NCBI RefSeq assembly: GCF_014696225.1
Contig: NZ_JACJPV010000006.1
Location: forward strand, 1 to 64,000
Length of the DNA stretch: 64,000 nt
Origin: Anabaena sp. FACHB-1237
GTDB taxonomy: Bacteria; Cyanobacteriota; Cyanobacteriia; Cyanobacteriales; Nostocaceae
Direction of reading: 5' to 3'
Shown: piece by piece, positions 36,510-46,104 of the stretch
How the letters are laid out: every line of letters begins with the position of its first letter
Position numbering within the stretch: the stretch's first letter is position 1
The notes under the pieces: generated by a model
Databases searched by the model: none
Seen by the model: the letters and a program-made list of their open reading frames with translations, nothing else
What the model was told of the DNA's origin: nothing
Program-made: the position numbers and the translations under genes

Positions 36510-37148
36510 ATGGCTCTTCGTCTTGGGGATACTGTACCAAATTTTACACAAGCCTCTACCCATGGTGAAATTGACTTTTACGCATGGGCAGGTGATAGCT
36601 GGGTAGTATTATTTTCTCATCCTGCTGATTTTACACCGGTTTGCACTACTGAATTGGGTACAGTGGCCAAATTAAAACCAGAATTTGACAAACGTAATGT
36701 TAAGGCGATCGCTCTCAGTGTTGATGATGTACAATCTCATAATGGTTGGGTAGGTGATATTGAAGAAACCCAAAATACCACTCTTAACTATCCCATTTTA
36801 GCCGATCCAGACCGTAAAGTTTCTGAACTTTATGACATGATACATCCTAACGCGGCAGCTACTGTTACTGTGCGCTCAGTATTCGTTATTGATCCTAACA
36901 AAAAGTTACGTTTGAGTTTTACTTATCCTCCCAGTACAGGACGTAATTTTGACGAAATTTTGCGCGTAATTGACTCTTTGCAGTTAACTGATAACTATAG
37001 TGTTGCTACTCCCGCAGACTGGCAAGATGGACAAGATTGTGTCATTGTACCATCTTTACAAGATCCTGAAGTCCTCAAAGAAAAATTCCCCAAGGGTTAT
37101 CAAGTCATTAAACCTTATTTACGCATGACACCTCAACCTAACAAGTAA
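36510..37148 (+). CDS. 1-Cys peroxiredoxin (Prx6 family)
   Basis: 212 residues, normal length. The peroxidatic Cys is in 'HPADFTPVCTTELGTVAKL' (about residue 46), with the conserved downstream Arg in 'VTVRSVFVIDPNKKLRLSFTYP'. The C-terminal Prx6-type extension ('PADWQDGQDCVIVPSLQDPEVLKEKFPKG') is present. It reduces hydrogen and organic peroxides in the cytoplasm. It is a single gene with a P1 palindrome 20 bases after the stop. Confidence 0.96.
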   Translation: MALRLGDTVPNFTQASTHGEIDFYAWAGDSWVVLFSHPADFTPVCTTELGTVAKLKPEFDKRNVKAIALSVDDVQSHNGWVGDIEETQNTTLNYPILADPDRKVSELYDMIHPNAAATVTVRSVFVIDPNKKLRLSFTYPPSTGRNFDEILRVIDSLQLTDNYSVATPADWQDGQDCVIVPSLQDPEVLKEKFPKGYQVIKPYLRMTPQPNK

Positions 37149-37168
37149 CAACAAGTAACAGATTAATC

Positions 37169-37201
37169 AGATCCCCGACTTGTTAAAAAAGTGGGGGATC
37201 T
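37169..37201. terminator. Palindrome family P1, copy 5: peroxiredoxin terminator
   Basis: Arms AGATCCCC and GGGGATCT with inner GACTT/AAGTG pairs partly mismatched. Confidence 0.7.
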
Positions 37202-37382
37202 AGTTAAGTTATTATCAATTATCAATTTTGTTATATGCCACACATAAAATAAATCATAGTGTGGGGTTTTCCGGTTTTTTATGTCAGCGTCAAGAATCAC
37301 CGCACCTTGAGGTCGGTGAGTATGTCAATAGTTTATAAACTACTTTACATTAGTTCAGTTTAAAAAACATTATCATTTACCC

Positions 37383-38489
37383 ATGCAATTAGAATTTAAA
37401 ACATCTAGATCTACCATTACATCATTACTACTCATTGCTCCCTTTTTCCTTTGGGGTACAGCAATGGTAGCCATGAAAGGTGTTATACCTCACACTACAC
37501 CATTATTTATGGCAGGAGTGAGATTAGTACCCGCAGGAATATTAATTTTAATTGCTGCCGCATTTATGGGTAGAAAACAACCTCAAGGATTATTAGCATG
37601 GTTATGGATTACTCTATTCGCTATAGTTGATGGTACATTATTCCAAGGTTTCTTAGCGGAAGGTTTAGTCAGAACCAGTGCTGGTTTAGGTTCGGTGATG
37701 ATAGACTCCCAACCTTTAGCAGTAGCCTTACTTTCTTGGTGGTTATTTCAAGAGCATATTGGTTTATGGGGATGGATAGGATTAGCATTAGGCGTTATAG
37801 GTATTAGCTTAATCGGAATACCAGACGAAATAATTGTGAATATTGTTAATTTTTCTAACTCAGAAACATTATTGACTACTAAGGGATGGGAACAATTATT
37901 AACAGATATATTTACAGGTGGAGAATGGTTAATGTTACTAGCAGCTTTATCAATGGCTGTAGGTACAGTAATGATTAGGTTTGTATGTCGTTACGCTGAT
38001 CCAGTAGTAGCCACAGGATGGCATTGTATCATAGCCGGTTTACCATTGTGGCTCATGTCTTATGTATGGGAAACTCAACAATGGCAAAATATCCTACCAT
38101 CAAATTGGTTAGCTCTCAGTTATGCTACTATATTCGGTAGCGCGATCGCTTACGGTTTATTTTTCTACTTTGCTCAAAGTGGTAATCTCACAAGTCTGAG
38201 TTCCCTCACTTTCCTCACTCCCATTTTTGCCTTAATATTTGGTCATATTTTCTTAACAGAAGTCCTCACTAACATCCAATGGTTAGGAGTTATTATCACC
38301 CTAATTAGTATTTATTTGATCAACCAACGGGAAAATCTGCTCAGAAAGAATAATCAAGCTACAATTAATGATCAAAGTGTTCCAGAAAATGTATTAGGAA
38401 AACCAACCCTTTTACAAAATACATCCACTAATCAAATCAGTAAAATTACTGTGAACATGGCACAATCTCAGTCAAATATAAAACCCTAA
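37383..38489 (+). CDS. EamA-family (drug/metabolite) membrane transporter
   Basis: 368 residues with ten predicted membrane helices in two repeats of about 140 residues: the first opens 'LLIAPFFLWGTAMVAMKGVIPHTTPLFMAGVRLVPAG', the second 'LMLLAALSMAVGTVMIRFVCRYADPVVATGWHCIIAG'. The polar tail after residue 320 is Asn/Ser/Gln-rich. The family exports small metabolites or amino acids; the substrate is unknown. It is a single gene, and the spacer before it contains a complementary pair CACCGCACCTTGAGGTCGGTG near 37300. Confidence 0.9.
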   Translation: MQLEFKTSRSTITSLLLIAPFFLWGTAMVAMKGVIPHTTPLFMAGVRLVPAGILILIAAAFMGRKQPQGLLAWLWITLFAIVDGTLFQGFLAEGLVRTSAGLGSVMIDSQPLAVALLSWWLFQEHIGLWGWIGLALGVIGISLIGIPDEIIVNIVNFSNSETLLTTKGWEQLLTDIFTGGEWLMLLAALSMAVGTVMIRFVCRYADPVVATGWHCIIAGLPLWLMSYVWETQQWQNILPSNWLALSYATIFGSAIAYGLFFYFAQSGNLTSLSSLTFLTPIFALIFGHIFLTEVLTNIQWLGVIITLISIYLINQRENLLRKNNQATINDQSVPENVLGKPTLLQNTSTNQISKITVNMAQSQSNIKP

Positions 38490-38555
38490 ATCAACACCCG
38501 ATTACTAAATTAAATTTTTAGCTGGAGATTAAGATCTAGTCGTAGGTATGGGCGG

Positions 38556-38693
38556 CTATAAAAAACCCCATAAAGAAGCATTATGGAGTCCCAGTTATTT
38601 TGCTATCTCTGTAGGAGGTGCGCAGCTAGAGATATTAAAGGAGTATATCAAAAATCAAGAAAAGCCGTCCTAGAAGGACGGGGCTTGTATCCC
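38556..38693 (+). mobile_element. IS200/IS605 remnant (TnpA C-terminus plus right-end hairpin)
   Basis: Frame 'HKEALWSPSYFAISVGGAQLEILKEYIKNQ' ending at the TAG at 38671-38673 matches the end of Y1 (HUH) TnpA transposases, whose catalytic His-His and Tyr regions are missing or beyond the fragment. It is followed by the typical right-end hairpin AGCCGTCCTAGAAGGACGGG (38662-38681). Only the 3' quarter of the IS remains. Confidence 0.75.
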
Positions 38694-38698
38694 ATTAT

Positions 38699-38897
38699 TT
38701 TCGGTCAGACAAAATGCCATACGGGATTTATCACGTATTCATGATATGATAGAAAAGGTGAGCCAAACCTTGTATTTATCTCTATCAGATGAGGATCCAG
38801 AAGTACAAGTTACGGCAAATAAGCCTTAAAACAGATTAATGCTTTACCTAAAAATCATTATTCAGAAAATAGACCATCAGAAGAAAGAGCTATTTCC
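38699..38897 (+). pseudogene. Fragment of an unknown gene, frameshifted
   Basis: Directly after the IS200 remnant the frame reads 'FSVRQNAIRDLSRIHDMIEK', continues 'LYLSLSDEDPEVQVTANK', stops at about 38829, and after a one-base shift continues 'ALKQINALPKNHYSENRPSEE' to TAG at 38897. It looks like the truncated 3' end of a helical protein. I do not recognise the family. Confidence 0.45.
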
Positions 38898-38907
38898 TAG
38901 CTAACAA

Positions 38908-39804
38908 ATGATTATACCACCATATATCAAACCAGGTGATTTATTGCGTGTCATTGCTCCCAGTGGTGCATTAAGAGAGTTTACAGCTTTTAATGAAAGT
39001 TTGCAAATTTGGCGATCGCTAGGTTATAAAATCCAAATTAGTGATAACATAGAAGCCCAACACGGCTATCTTGCGGGAACAGATCAACATCGTCAACAGC
39101 AATTATTAGAAGCATGGCATGATCCCCAATGTCGTGGTATTATCTGCACCAGAGGGGGATTTGGTAGTACCCGCATTTTAGAAAATTGTCACTGGCCAGA
39201 AAATACCCAAGATCCTAAATGGGTAATAGGTTTTTCTGACATCACAGCCCTACTCTGGCGGCTATACAACGTCGGTATAGTGAGCGTACATGGTCCCGTA
39301 CTCACTACCCTAGCCAACGAGGCACAATGGTCCATAGAAAGGCTGTATAACCTATTATCAGGTGGTGTTCTAGCACCATTACAGGGACAAGGATGGGGAG
39401 GAGGAAAAGTTACAGGAGTATTACTACCAGGTAATTTAACCGTTGCTACCCATTTATTAGGAACAGCAATTTTACCTAACCTAGATGGAGTAATATTGGC
39501 ATTAGAAGACGTAACAGAAGCACCTTATCGGATAGATAGAATGTTGACACAATGGCGTTTAAGTGGGGTGTTGTCGAAAGTTGCGGGAATAGCATTAGGG
39601 GGGTTTACCAAATGTGAAGCACCAGCAAATATACCCAGTTTTACAGTAGAGGAAGTATTAAGAGAGCGTTTAGCGGATCTAAATATACCTATAGTATCTC
39701 ACTTACCCTTTGGCCATGATAATCCTAATGCAGCGTTACCAGTGGGAGTATCAGCAACATTAGATGGAGATCAAGGAGTATTAGAAATTATTAACTATAT
39801 TTGA
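38908..39804 (+). CDS. LD-carboxypeptidase (peptidase S66)
   Basis: 298 residues. Family blocks: 'CTRGGFGSTRIL', nucleophile Ser in 'WVIGFSDITALL', Glu in 'VILALEDVTEAPYRIDRML', His in 'LPFGHDNPNAALPVG'. It trims the terminal D-Ala from murein tetrapeptides during peptidoglycan recycling, or processes related LD-peptides, in the cytoplasm (established for LdcA). It is a single gene directly after the IS200 scar. Confidence 0.94.
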   Translation: MIIPPYIKPGDLLRVIAPSGALREFTAFNESLQIWRSLGYKIQISDNIEAQHGYLAGTDQHRQQQLLEAWHDPQCRGIICTRGGFGSTRILENCHWPENTQDPKWVIGFSDITALLWRLYNVGIVSVHGPVLTTLANEAQWSIERLYNLLSGGVLAPLQGQGWGGGKVTGVLLPGNLTVATHLLGTAILPNLDGVILALEDVTEAPYRIDRMLTQWRLSGVLSKVAGIALGGFTKCEAPANIPSFTVEEVLRERLADLNIPIVSHLPFGHDNPNAALPVGVSATLDGDQGVLEIINYI

Positions 39805-39876
39805 AAACTATCATTAAAATCCAACTTATGCAATAATGACAGTGATACATATTCAGTCTGTAAAAATACAAAAATC

Positions 39877-40677
39877 ATGGATGAAAACTTAATCATAGAT
39901 GTTGGTGTGCACACAGGAGAAGACACAGAATATTATTTAAAGAAAGGCTTTAGAGTGGTGGGGATAGAAGCAAACCCAGAAATTTATGAACTAACAAAAA
40001 ACAAACTCCAATCATACATCACCAATGGTCAACTACAACTTCTCAATATTGCCATAGCTCCCCAAGATGGTGAAATTACCTTCTATTCTAACTTAGAAAA
40101 AAGTATTTGGGGAACAACCTCCCCAGACTTTGTTCGTCGTAGCGAAATTCTTGGTACTAAATCAGTAGCTATCACAGTTAAAGGAACTAGATTTGAAAAT
40201 ATTCTACAAGAATTTGGCATTCCTTACTATTTAAAAATTGATATTGAAGGTGCAGATATATTGTGTATAAAGGCATTGAGAGAATTTGATAATAGACCAA
40301 AATTCATATCTATAGAATCCCCAAAACTTTCTTGGAATGATTTACTAGAAAAATTTCAGATATTTGAAGAACTAGGTTATGAGAAATTTAAAGTTATTAA
40401 CCAAGCAAAAATATCTCAACAAACTTGTCCCTATCCAGCAAAAGAAGGAAAATACGTCGAGCATGAATTTCAATATGGTTGTAGCGGTTCATTTGGAGAA
40501 GAAACACCAGGTAAATGGTTGTCAAAAACAGCAGCCATAAATATCTACAAACGCATTTTTTCGTTTTATAAAATATTGGGTATTGAGGGAATTATTTATA
40601 AATATCCTTGGGGTAAGATGCTCATAGAAGGACTGAATCTTAAAGAGCCATGGTATGATACTCATGCCAGTTTGTAA
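39877..40677 (+). CDS. FkbM-family SAM-dependent methyltransferase
   Basis: 266 residues. SAM motif I is 'LIIDVGVHTGEDTEYYLKKGFRVVGIEANP', and later 'GIPYYLKIDIEGADILCIKAL' is the FkbM signature. O-methylation of sugars or polyketide/lipid glycosides is the usual role. It lies just upstream of a GT2 glycosyltransferase and a sugar-binding lipoprotein, all on the plus strand, so a surface-glycan role is a reasonable inference. The spacing (about 180 bases to the next gene) leaves it open whether they share a transcript. Confidence 0.9.
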   Translation: MDENLIIDVGVHTGEDTEYYLKKGFRVVGIEANPEIYELTKNKLQSYITNGQLQLLNIAIAPQDGEITFYSNLEKSIWGTTSPDFVRRSEILGTKSVAITVKGTRFENILQEFGIPYYLKIDIEGADILCIKALREFDNRPKFISIESPKLSWNDLLEKFQIFEELGYEKFKVINQAKISQQTCPYPAKEGKYVEHEFQYGCSGSFGEETPGKWLSKTAAINIYKRIFSFYKILGIEGIIYKYPWGKMLIEGLNLKEPWYDTHASL

Positions 40678-40855
40678 AAGTAGATTAGGCTTCTAGCCCG
40701 ATTTCCTAATTATTTTCTAGTGGTAATTTATGAATTACTAATACCTTCGTTATTTTTTGTCTAAGTTCTGAACAAGCAAAATTGAAAACTTGTTCAGCAA
40801 ACTTTTCTGAAAACATGGTATTTTTATTCCAGTATCATTGATCTTCCTGAAAACA

Positions 40856-41548
40856 ATGCCGAGTATCCAATTTGACACAAAACCAGAAATTTCTGTCATT
40901 CTTGCCACATATAACCGCTCAGATTATTTAAGGAATTGTATTAATAGCGTTATTGAGCAAACCTTTGAGAATTGGGAATTGGTTATAGTTGATGATGGTA
41001 GTGAAGATAACACCACAGAAGTAGTTAATTCCTATCTCCAGGAATACCGGAATATTCGTTATATTAAACATCAAAATCGTAAAGCCGCTTATGCCAGGAA
41101 TGCAGGTATTCAAGCATCTTTTGGGAATTATATCACATTTATTGATAGTGACGATACTTATAAACCACATCATCTGAAATCAAGATTAGAATTTATGCAG
41201 GGTAATTCAGAAATTGATTTAATTGAAGGAGGATGTGAAATGCAAGAATTTTTTGTAGTTGATTATTTTCAACCTCATAAATTAATTAGTGTGAAAGAAT
41301 GTGTTTTAGGAGGTACTTTTTTTGGTAAAAGGCAGGTATTTTTTGAATTAAGTGGATTTAATAATGTTGCTTATGGAGAAGATGCAGAATTTTGGAAAAG
41401 AGCTGAAAAAATCTTTAATACTTATCATCTGAAACAACCAGAAACTTATATCTATACTAGATCAGAAAATAGCATAACTAAAAAAGTTTTTGAGCAAATT
41501 TCCTCCCCTCTGGATGAAATTAAAGCTATAGCTCGTAAAATTATGTGA
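40856..41548 (+). CDS. Glycosyltransferase family 2
   Basis: About 230 residues from the ATG at 40856; the frame also has a TTG at 40838. The GT-A fold is clear: 'EISVILATYNRSDYLRNCINSVIEQTFENWELVIVDDGSEDNT', the DxD-type metal site is 'YITFIDSDDTYKPHH', and the acceptor loop is 'VAYGEDAEFWKRAEK' (ED...W). It transfers a sugar from an NDP donor onto a surface polysaccharide or lipid; the substrate is not predictable. It is shorter than many GT2 enzymes and lacks membrane helices. Confidence 0.92.
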   Translation: MPSIQFDTKPEISVILATYNRSDYLRNCINSVIEQTFENWELVIVDDGSEDNTTEVVNSYLQEYRNIRYIKHQNRKAAYARNAGIQASFGNYITFIDSDDTYKPHHLKSRLEFMQGNSEIDLIEGGCEMQEFFVVDYFQPHKLISVKECVLGGTFFGKRQVFFELSGFNNVAYGEDAEFWKRAEKIFNTYHLKQPETYIYTRSENSITKKVFEQISSPLDEIKAIARKIM

Positions 41549-41619
41549 ATATATAGCTTTGACTAAGTTTTAGACTATTTGTGAAAATTACATACTAAAC
41601 AAGTATATAAACCATAAAA

Positions 41620-42981
41620 ATGAAGAAAATTAATCAACTGAGAAAAATTAGTATTTATTGGACTATTTGTAAGGATTATATTTGTAATACTATAGGTGAT
41701 AATTGGCAGCGATCGCTATTAGCTATAATTATGGTTATCGGTTTGTTTTGTATATCTGGTTGCCAAATACAAACTAACAAAGACTATCAAAATAATCAAG
41801 TAGTTTACCTAAATCTTTGGCAAGGAATCAACCCACCTAAAAATCGAGATGTTTTTAACAAATTAGTAGACAAATTCAATCAAAGTCATCCTGATATTCA
41901 AGTTAAATCTATCTTTTCTGGTGCAAATAATCCTTTGGCAAAAATATTGACAGCAGTTGTGGGTAATTCTGCTCCAGATATGTTGATATTTTATCCTCAA
42001 CTTACAGGTCAGTTTGTACAACTAGAAGCTATTAAACCCTTAGATGATTGGTTTAATCAACTACCAATAAGATCAGATGTTATATCTACTCTATTACCAG
42101 AACTCAAATTGGATGGTCATCTTTGGTCTATTCCTTATAGTACGGCTAACCTGGGTATTTTTTATCGTCCCGATCTTTTTCAAGCCGCAGGAGTTACAGA
42201 AACACCAAAAACTTGGGATGAATTAAGAGCAGTTGCTAAAAAGTTAACTATAGATAAAAATGGTGATAAAAGACCAGAACAATATGGAATATTATTACCT
42301 CTAGGTAAGCAGGAATGGACTGTATTTTGTTGGTTTCCTTTCTTATTAGGTGCAGGAGGTGACATACTAGATGATAATTATCCTAATTTAACTAATTCTG
42401 GTGCTATTACTGCTTTAAAATTCTGGGAAAATTTAATCAAAGATGGTACAGCAACTCTTTCACCTCCTGAAAGAGGTTATGAAGAAGATGCTTTTATTAG
42501 TGGTCGTATTGCTATGCAAATTACCGGACCTTGGACTTATATTACAACATCTCCAGTTAAATATGATGTGTTTCCAATTCCTGCAAATATTAATAGAGCA
42601 ACAACTACAGGTACTGGTAATTTATTTTTGATGAAAACAACACCAGAAAAAGAAAAAGCAGCATTGAAGTTTTTTGAGTTTGTGTTAAGTGAACAGTTCC
42701 AAACTGAATGGGCTATAGGTACGGGTTTTTTACCTGTAAATATCAAATCTGCTCAAAGTCAAGAATATCAAGAATACGTCAAATCAAAACCTTGGTTAAA
42801 AGTATTTTTAGATCAGATATCAGTGGCTGGTTCTCGTCCTATTTTAGCTGGTTATAGTCGCATTTCTGATAATTTAGGTAGGGCTATTGAAGAAACTTTA
42901 TTAGGTAAATCTTCGGCTGAAGTGGCTTTACAAGCAGCACAAAAACGTTTGGAGTTAATTTGGCCAGATCGGAATTTTTAA
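41620..42981 (+). CDS. Sugar ABC transporter substrate-binding lipoprotein (UgpB/MalE type)
   Basis: 453 residues. After a 45-residue N-terminus, 'MVIGLFCISGCQIQ' is a lipobox (Cys about residue 49), so it is an envelope lipoprotein and an Lnt substrate. The body matches family 1 extracellular solute-binding proteins ('LNLWQGINPPKNRDVFNKLVDKFNQSHPDIQVKSI', 'PDMLIFYPQLTGQFVQL', 'FISGRIAMQITGPWTY'). Permease and ATPase genes are not adjacent, so it is an orphan binding protein. The unusually long region before the lipobox makes an internal start possible. Confidence 0.9.
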   Translation: MKKINQLRKISIYWTICKDYICNTIGDNWQRSLLAIIMVIGLFCISGCQIQTNKDYQNNQVVYLNLWQGINPPKNRDVFNKLVDKFNQSHPDIQVKSIFSGANNPLAKILTAVVGNSAPDMLIFYPQLTGQFVQLEAIKPLDDWFNQLPIRSDVISTLLPELKLDGHLWSIPYSTANLGIFYRPDLFQAAGVTETPKTWDELRAVAKKLTIDKNGDKRPEQYGILLPLGKQEWTVFCWFPFLLGAGGDILDDNYPNLTNSGAITALKFWENLIKDGTATLSPPERGYEEDAFISGRIAMQITGPWTYITTSPVKYDVFPIPANINRATTTGTGNLFLMKTTPEKEKAALKFFEFVLSEQFQTEWAIGTGFLPVNIKSAQSQEYQEYVKSKPWLKVFLDQISVAGSRPILAGYSRISDNLGRAIEETLLGKSSAEVALQAAQKRLELIWPDRNF

Positions 42982-43415
42982 ATATAGTTTTTATAGTTTT
43001 TAACTATAAGCAACTATAAGCAACTATAAGCTATTTAAAACACCAAAACTGCAAATTAGCATACTCTAAAAATGTGGGTATTCAAGCCTCATTACAGCGA
43101 TTTTCATGTATTTAAGCCAGAAAATTTAGAATCCCTCAATGAAGCGATGACGATCGCAGTTAAGTTAATTATATTACATAAGATGATGCCTTCAACTGGT
43201 TCAACCACTGTGGCTTATTTACTTTAAAACTGCTGCAATTCCTGTGCTTTCCCTAAAGCGAAGGCATAATTCTGAAAGTAGTAAATCATTTTTTTCATCA
43301 AGCCAAGACTTAATCATGTTCAGATATTCATCTTCAATTAAGCTATAGAATATCCATTTTTTTAGTTAGTAATTGTAGGTTGAGTTAAAGCACAAAACCC
43401 AACCTACATATTGTT
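42982..43415. other. Spacer with repeats and transposase debris
   Basis: 42991-43009 is the hairpin TTATAGTT-TTT-AACTATAA, then 43001-43030 has three 10-bp units of AACTATAAGC type. A 51-codon frame at 43071-43226 ('MWVFKPHYSDFHVFKPENLE') shows no family. An IS630 fragment lies at 43219-43338. Confidence 0.5.
43219..43338 (-). pseudogene. IS630-family OrfA fragment
   Basis: Minus-strand frame 'EDEYLNMIKSWLDEKNDLLL' then 'SELCLRFRESTGIAAVLK' resembles the second helical domain of IS630 OrfA proteins (compare 'LEEIRLIIQERTGITIGIST' at 31540-31600). About 40 residues; neither terminal repeat is present. Confidence 0.45.
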
Positions 43416-44681
43416 TTAAACAGTAGCTAAAACAGGTGTAAAGTTAATAGCTGCAAATGAATTAGATGCTGATGATGGGTAAATTTCACAGGAGTTATTA
43501 GGACTTTCTACAAGTTTAATTTTATGTAGTGTTGCTCCCAATTCTTGAATCGGCGATCGCAAAATATTGCTAATATAAAAAGCGATATTTTCGGCCGTGG
43601 GTACAACTTCCGTAAAATAGGGAACATCTATATTTAAAAAGCCATGATCACAAGGTTCAATTACATAATCTGTAATCAACTTATTTAAACCTATTAAATC
43701 CACCGCCATACCAGTAAAATCATCAATTTTACCTTTGACAGTTACTTCTAATTGATAATTATGCCCATGGCCATTAATGCGAGAACATTTACCATAAACT
43801 TCTCGATTTTTTTCTAAACTCAAATTATTATGAGCTAATCTGTGGGCAGAACTAAATTCGCTTTTTACAGTCAAGAAAATCTCTTTTTCATTACCTACAT
43901 AATCTACCCATAATTGGGAACTTTCATAAAGTCTAATTTGAGTTAATTTTGCCCCTAATTTATTAATAGGAGATGCCAGTAAATTACTCATGTAAAAAGC
44001 GATATTTTCAGTGGTAGGAACAATGTTTGTAAAATAAGGAATGTCATCATTTATGCAAGAATGATCAAACAGTTGCACTACATTATTTTCTACTACTTCC
44101 TGTAAAGAAGTTAAATCAATAATCATTCCTGTGCGTTTATCCATTTCTCCTGCTACAGTCACTTCTAAATGGTAATTATGTCCATGAGTGCGAGTACATT
44201 TACCATATTGCTCAGGACTAAGATTAGGAGCTAAACGATGAGCCGCACTAAAATGAGTAGAAATACTTAAACTAGCTTCATTACCATTACCTGTATAGTC
44301 CGCGTAAAGTAGTGGCTGTTCATATAAACGCACACCAACTACAGCTAAATGAGGTTTTAAACGTTGCCAAATTACCCTAGCAATGTTTTCATTAGTAGAT
44401 AAAGTTTCTTGAAATTCTGGCCACACATCATTAAGATAAGAAAAGTCTAATGGATTTGTCACTTCTCGCTTAATAACTTGTTTAACATCGGACAAATTTA
44501 ACACCATCCCATATTCGTCTAACTCACCCGCAAGGGAAATAAAAAGGGTATAATTATGGCCTTGTCCGGGAAATTTAGAAGAAAGTCCGAATTTGGCTCT
44601 ATTTTCAGCTTCAGAGAGTTCTGGTAAGGAATAATGATGACTAGCTAAAAACTGCGCCCGGCGATTGATTATACACTGCAT
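43416..44681 (-). CDS. Triple-domain 6-pyruvoyl/6-carboxytetrahydropterin synthase homologue
   Basis: 421 residues with three tandem PTPS/QueD domains (about 1-128, 135-262, 268-395). Domain 2 keeps Cys162, His148, His166 and His168 ('YGKCTRTHGHNY') and Asp-His 206-207. Domain 3 keeps Cys299, His280, His305 and His307 ('YGKCSRINGHGHNY', the animal-type spacing) and Asp-His 345-346. Domain 1 aligns Lys36 with the catalytic Cys, Gln40 with a zinc His and Phe80 with the catalytic His, so it is probably inactive. The family makes queuosine or biopterin precursors from dihydroneopterin triphosphate. No que genes are adjacent, so the product (cyanopterin versus queuosine) is open. Confidence 0.9.
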   Translation of the reverse strand: MQCIINRRAQFLASHHYSLPELSEAENRAKFGLSSKFPGQGHNYTLFISLAGELDEYGMVLNLSDVKQVIKREVTNPLDFSYLNDVWPEFQETLSTNENIARVIWQRLKPHLAVVGVRLYEQPLLYADYTGNGNEASLSISTHFSAAHRLAPNLSPEQYGKCTRTHGHNYHLEVTVAGEMDKRTGMIIDLTSLQEVVENNVVQLFDHSCINDDIPYFTNIVPTTENIAFYMSNLLASPINKLGAKLTQIRLYESSQLWVDYVGNEKEIFLTVKSEFSSAHRLAHNNLSLEKNREVYGKCSRINGHGHNYQLEVTVKGKIDDFTGMAVDLIGLNKLITDYVIEPCDHGFLNIDVPYFTEVVPTAENIAFYISNILRSPIQELGATLHKIKLVESPNNSCEIYPSSASNSFAAINFTPVLATV

Positions 44682-45048
44682 AGGTACACCGCAAATAGAA
44701 TGTAATATTTCTTAATCTTTTGTTATTTACAGTGTAAACTAATTTGTTACTTAGTGGTTAGTTATTTTTTTACAGTAACTATTGATTAATTTTGTGATTA
44801 ATTTTGGATGGGTAAAATGTCAGGAGATCGATGAGTCAGTAGGGGTTTAGCACTGATAAACCCGTACAAGGAGTCAGAATAAACAATTTTAATTTTCTCC
44901 CTGCTCCCTATTCCCTCCCTTACTAATCATTAATTTTTGTAAACTAATGTAAAGCAACTTTAAAACCTAACCAACTATGCGGATCAACAGTAATCTAGTG
45001 ATGATAAGCTAAACAGTGAAATTAACTGATTTTAGGATGAACTATTAA
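44682..45048. other. Divergent promoter region between pterin synthase and hemE
   Basis: Contains palindrome P2 copy 3 (44843-44863) and AT-rich DNA. No gene is seen. Confidence 0.5.
44843..44863. repeat. Palindrome family P2, copy 3
   Basis: GGGTTTAGCA and TGATAAACCC arms with one mismatch, between two divergent genes, so it cannot be a terminator for either. Confidence 0.6.
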
Positions 45049-46101
45049 ATGGGTGTTTCCTCCAATGATCCTCTCCTGCTTCGCGCTGCGCGTGGTGAAC
45101 AAGTAGATCGTCCCCCTGTATGGATGATGCGACAAGCGGGACGCTATATGAAAGCGTATCGAGACTTACGGGAGAAGTATCCTTCTTTTCGGGAACGCTC
45201 GGAAATTCCTGATGTAGCGATCGCAGTCTCTCTCCAACCCTGGCGAGCTTTTCAACCCGATGGTGTGATTTTGTTTTCCGATATTGTCACTCCTTTACCT
45301 GGTATGGGAATTGACATGGATATTGCGGAAGGTAAGGGTCCAATTATTTTTAATCCCATCCGCACTCAGCAACAAGTTGATCAACTACATCTTTTAGAAC
45401 CAGATACGGCTTTACCTTTTATTAAACCTATCTTAACATCATTAAGAGAAGAAGTGGGTAATCAATCAACTGTTTTAGGTTTTGTGGGCGCACCTTGGAC
45501 ATTAGCAGCTTACGCTGTGGAAGGTAAAGGTTCTAAAACCTATTCTGTGATTAAAAATATGGCCTTTTCTGATCCCAGTATCCTTCATCAACTGCTGAAA
45601 AAGTTTGCTGAATCTATTGCAGTATATGTACGCTATCAAATTGATTGTGGCGCACAAGTGGTACAAATGTTTGACTCTTGGGCAGGACAGTTAAGCCCTC
45701 AAGATTATGATACCTTTGCCGTACCTTATCAAAAAATGGTGTTTGATCTGGTAAAACAAACCCATCCTAATACACCTTTAATTTTATTAGTCACTGGTAG
45801 TGCAGGACTTTTAGAAAGAATGGCTACTTCTGGTGCTGATATTATTACGGTAGACTGGACAGTGGATATGGCTGATGCTAGAACTAGATTAGGTGAGAAT
45901 ATCAAAGTTCAGGGTAATCTTGACCCTGGTGTATTATTTGGTTCTCAGGATTTTATCCGCGATCGCGTTATTGATACTGTACGCAAAGCAGGTAATTGGG
46001 GACATATCCTCAACTTGGGACATGGTGTATTACCAGAAACACCAGAGGACAATGTGAGGTTCTTTTTTGAAACAGCAAAGCAAATCACATATTTGCCTTA
46101 G
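45049..46101 (+). CDS. hemE: Uroporphyrinogen decarboxylase
   Basis: 350 residues, normal length. The N-terminal signature '[29 protein letters not shown]', active-site Asp in '[11 protein letters not shown]', and '[19 protein letters not shown]' are all conserved. It converts uroporphyrinogen III to coproporphyrinogen III for heme, chlorophyll and bilin synthesis in the cytoplasm. It is a single gene, divergent from the pterin synthase, and followed by a perfect palindromic terminator-like dyad. Confidence 0.98.
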   Translation: MGVSSNDPLLLRAARGEQVDRPPVWMMRQAGRYMKAYRDLREKYPSFRERSEIPDVAIAVSLQPWRAFQPDGVILFSDIVTPLPGMGIDMDIAEGKGPIIFNPIRTQQQVDQLHLLEPDTALPFIKPILTSLREEVGNQSTVLGFVGAPWTLAAYAVEGKGSKTYSVIKNMAFSDPSILHQLLKKFAESIAVYVRYQIDCGAQVVQMFDSWAGQLSPQDYDTFAVPYQKMVFDLVKQTHPNTPLILLVTGSAGLLERMATSGADIITVDWTVDMADARTRLGENIKVQGNLDPGVLFGSQDFIRDRVIDTVRKAGNWGHILNLGHGVLPETPEDNVRFFFETAKQITYLP

Positions 46102-46104
46102 TTT

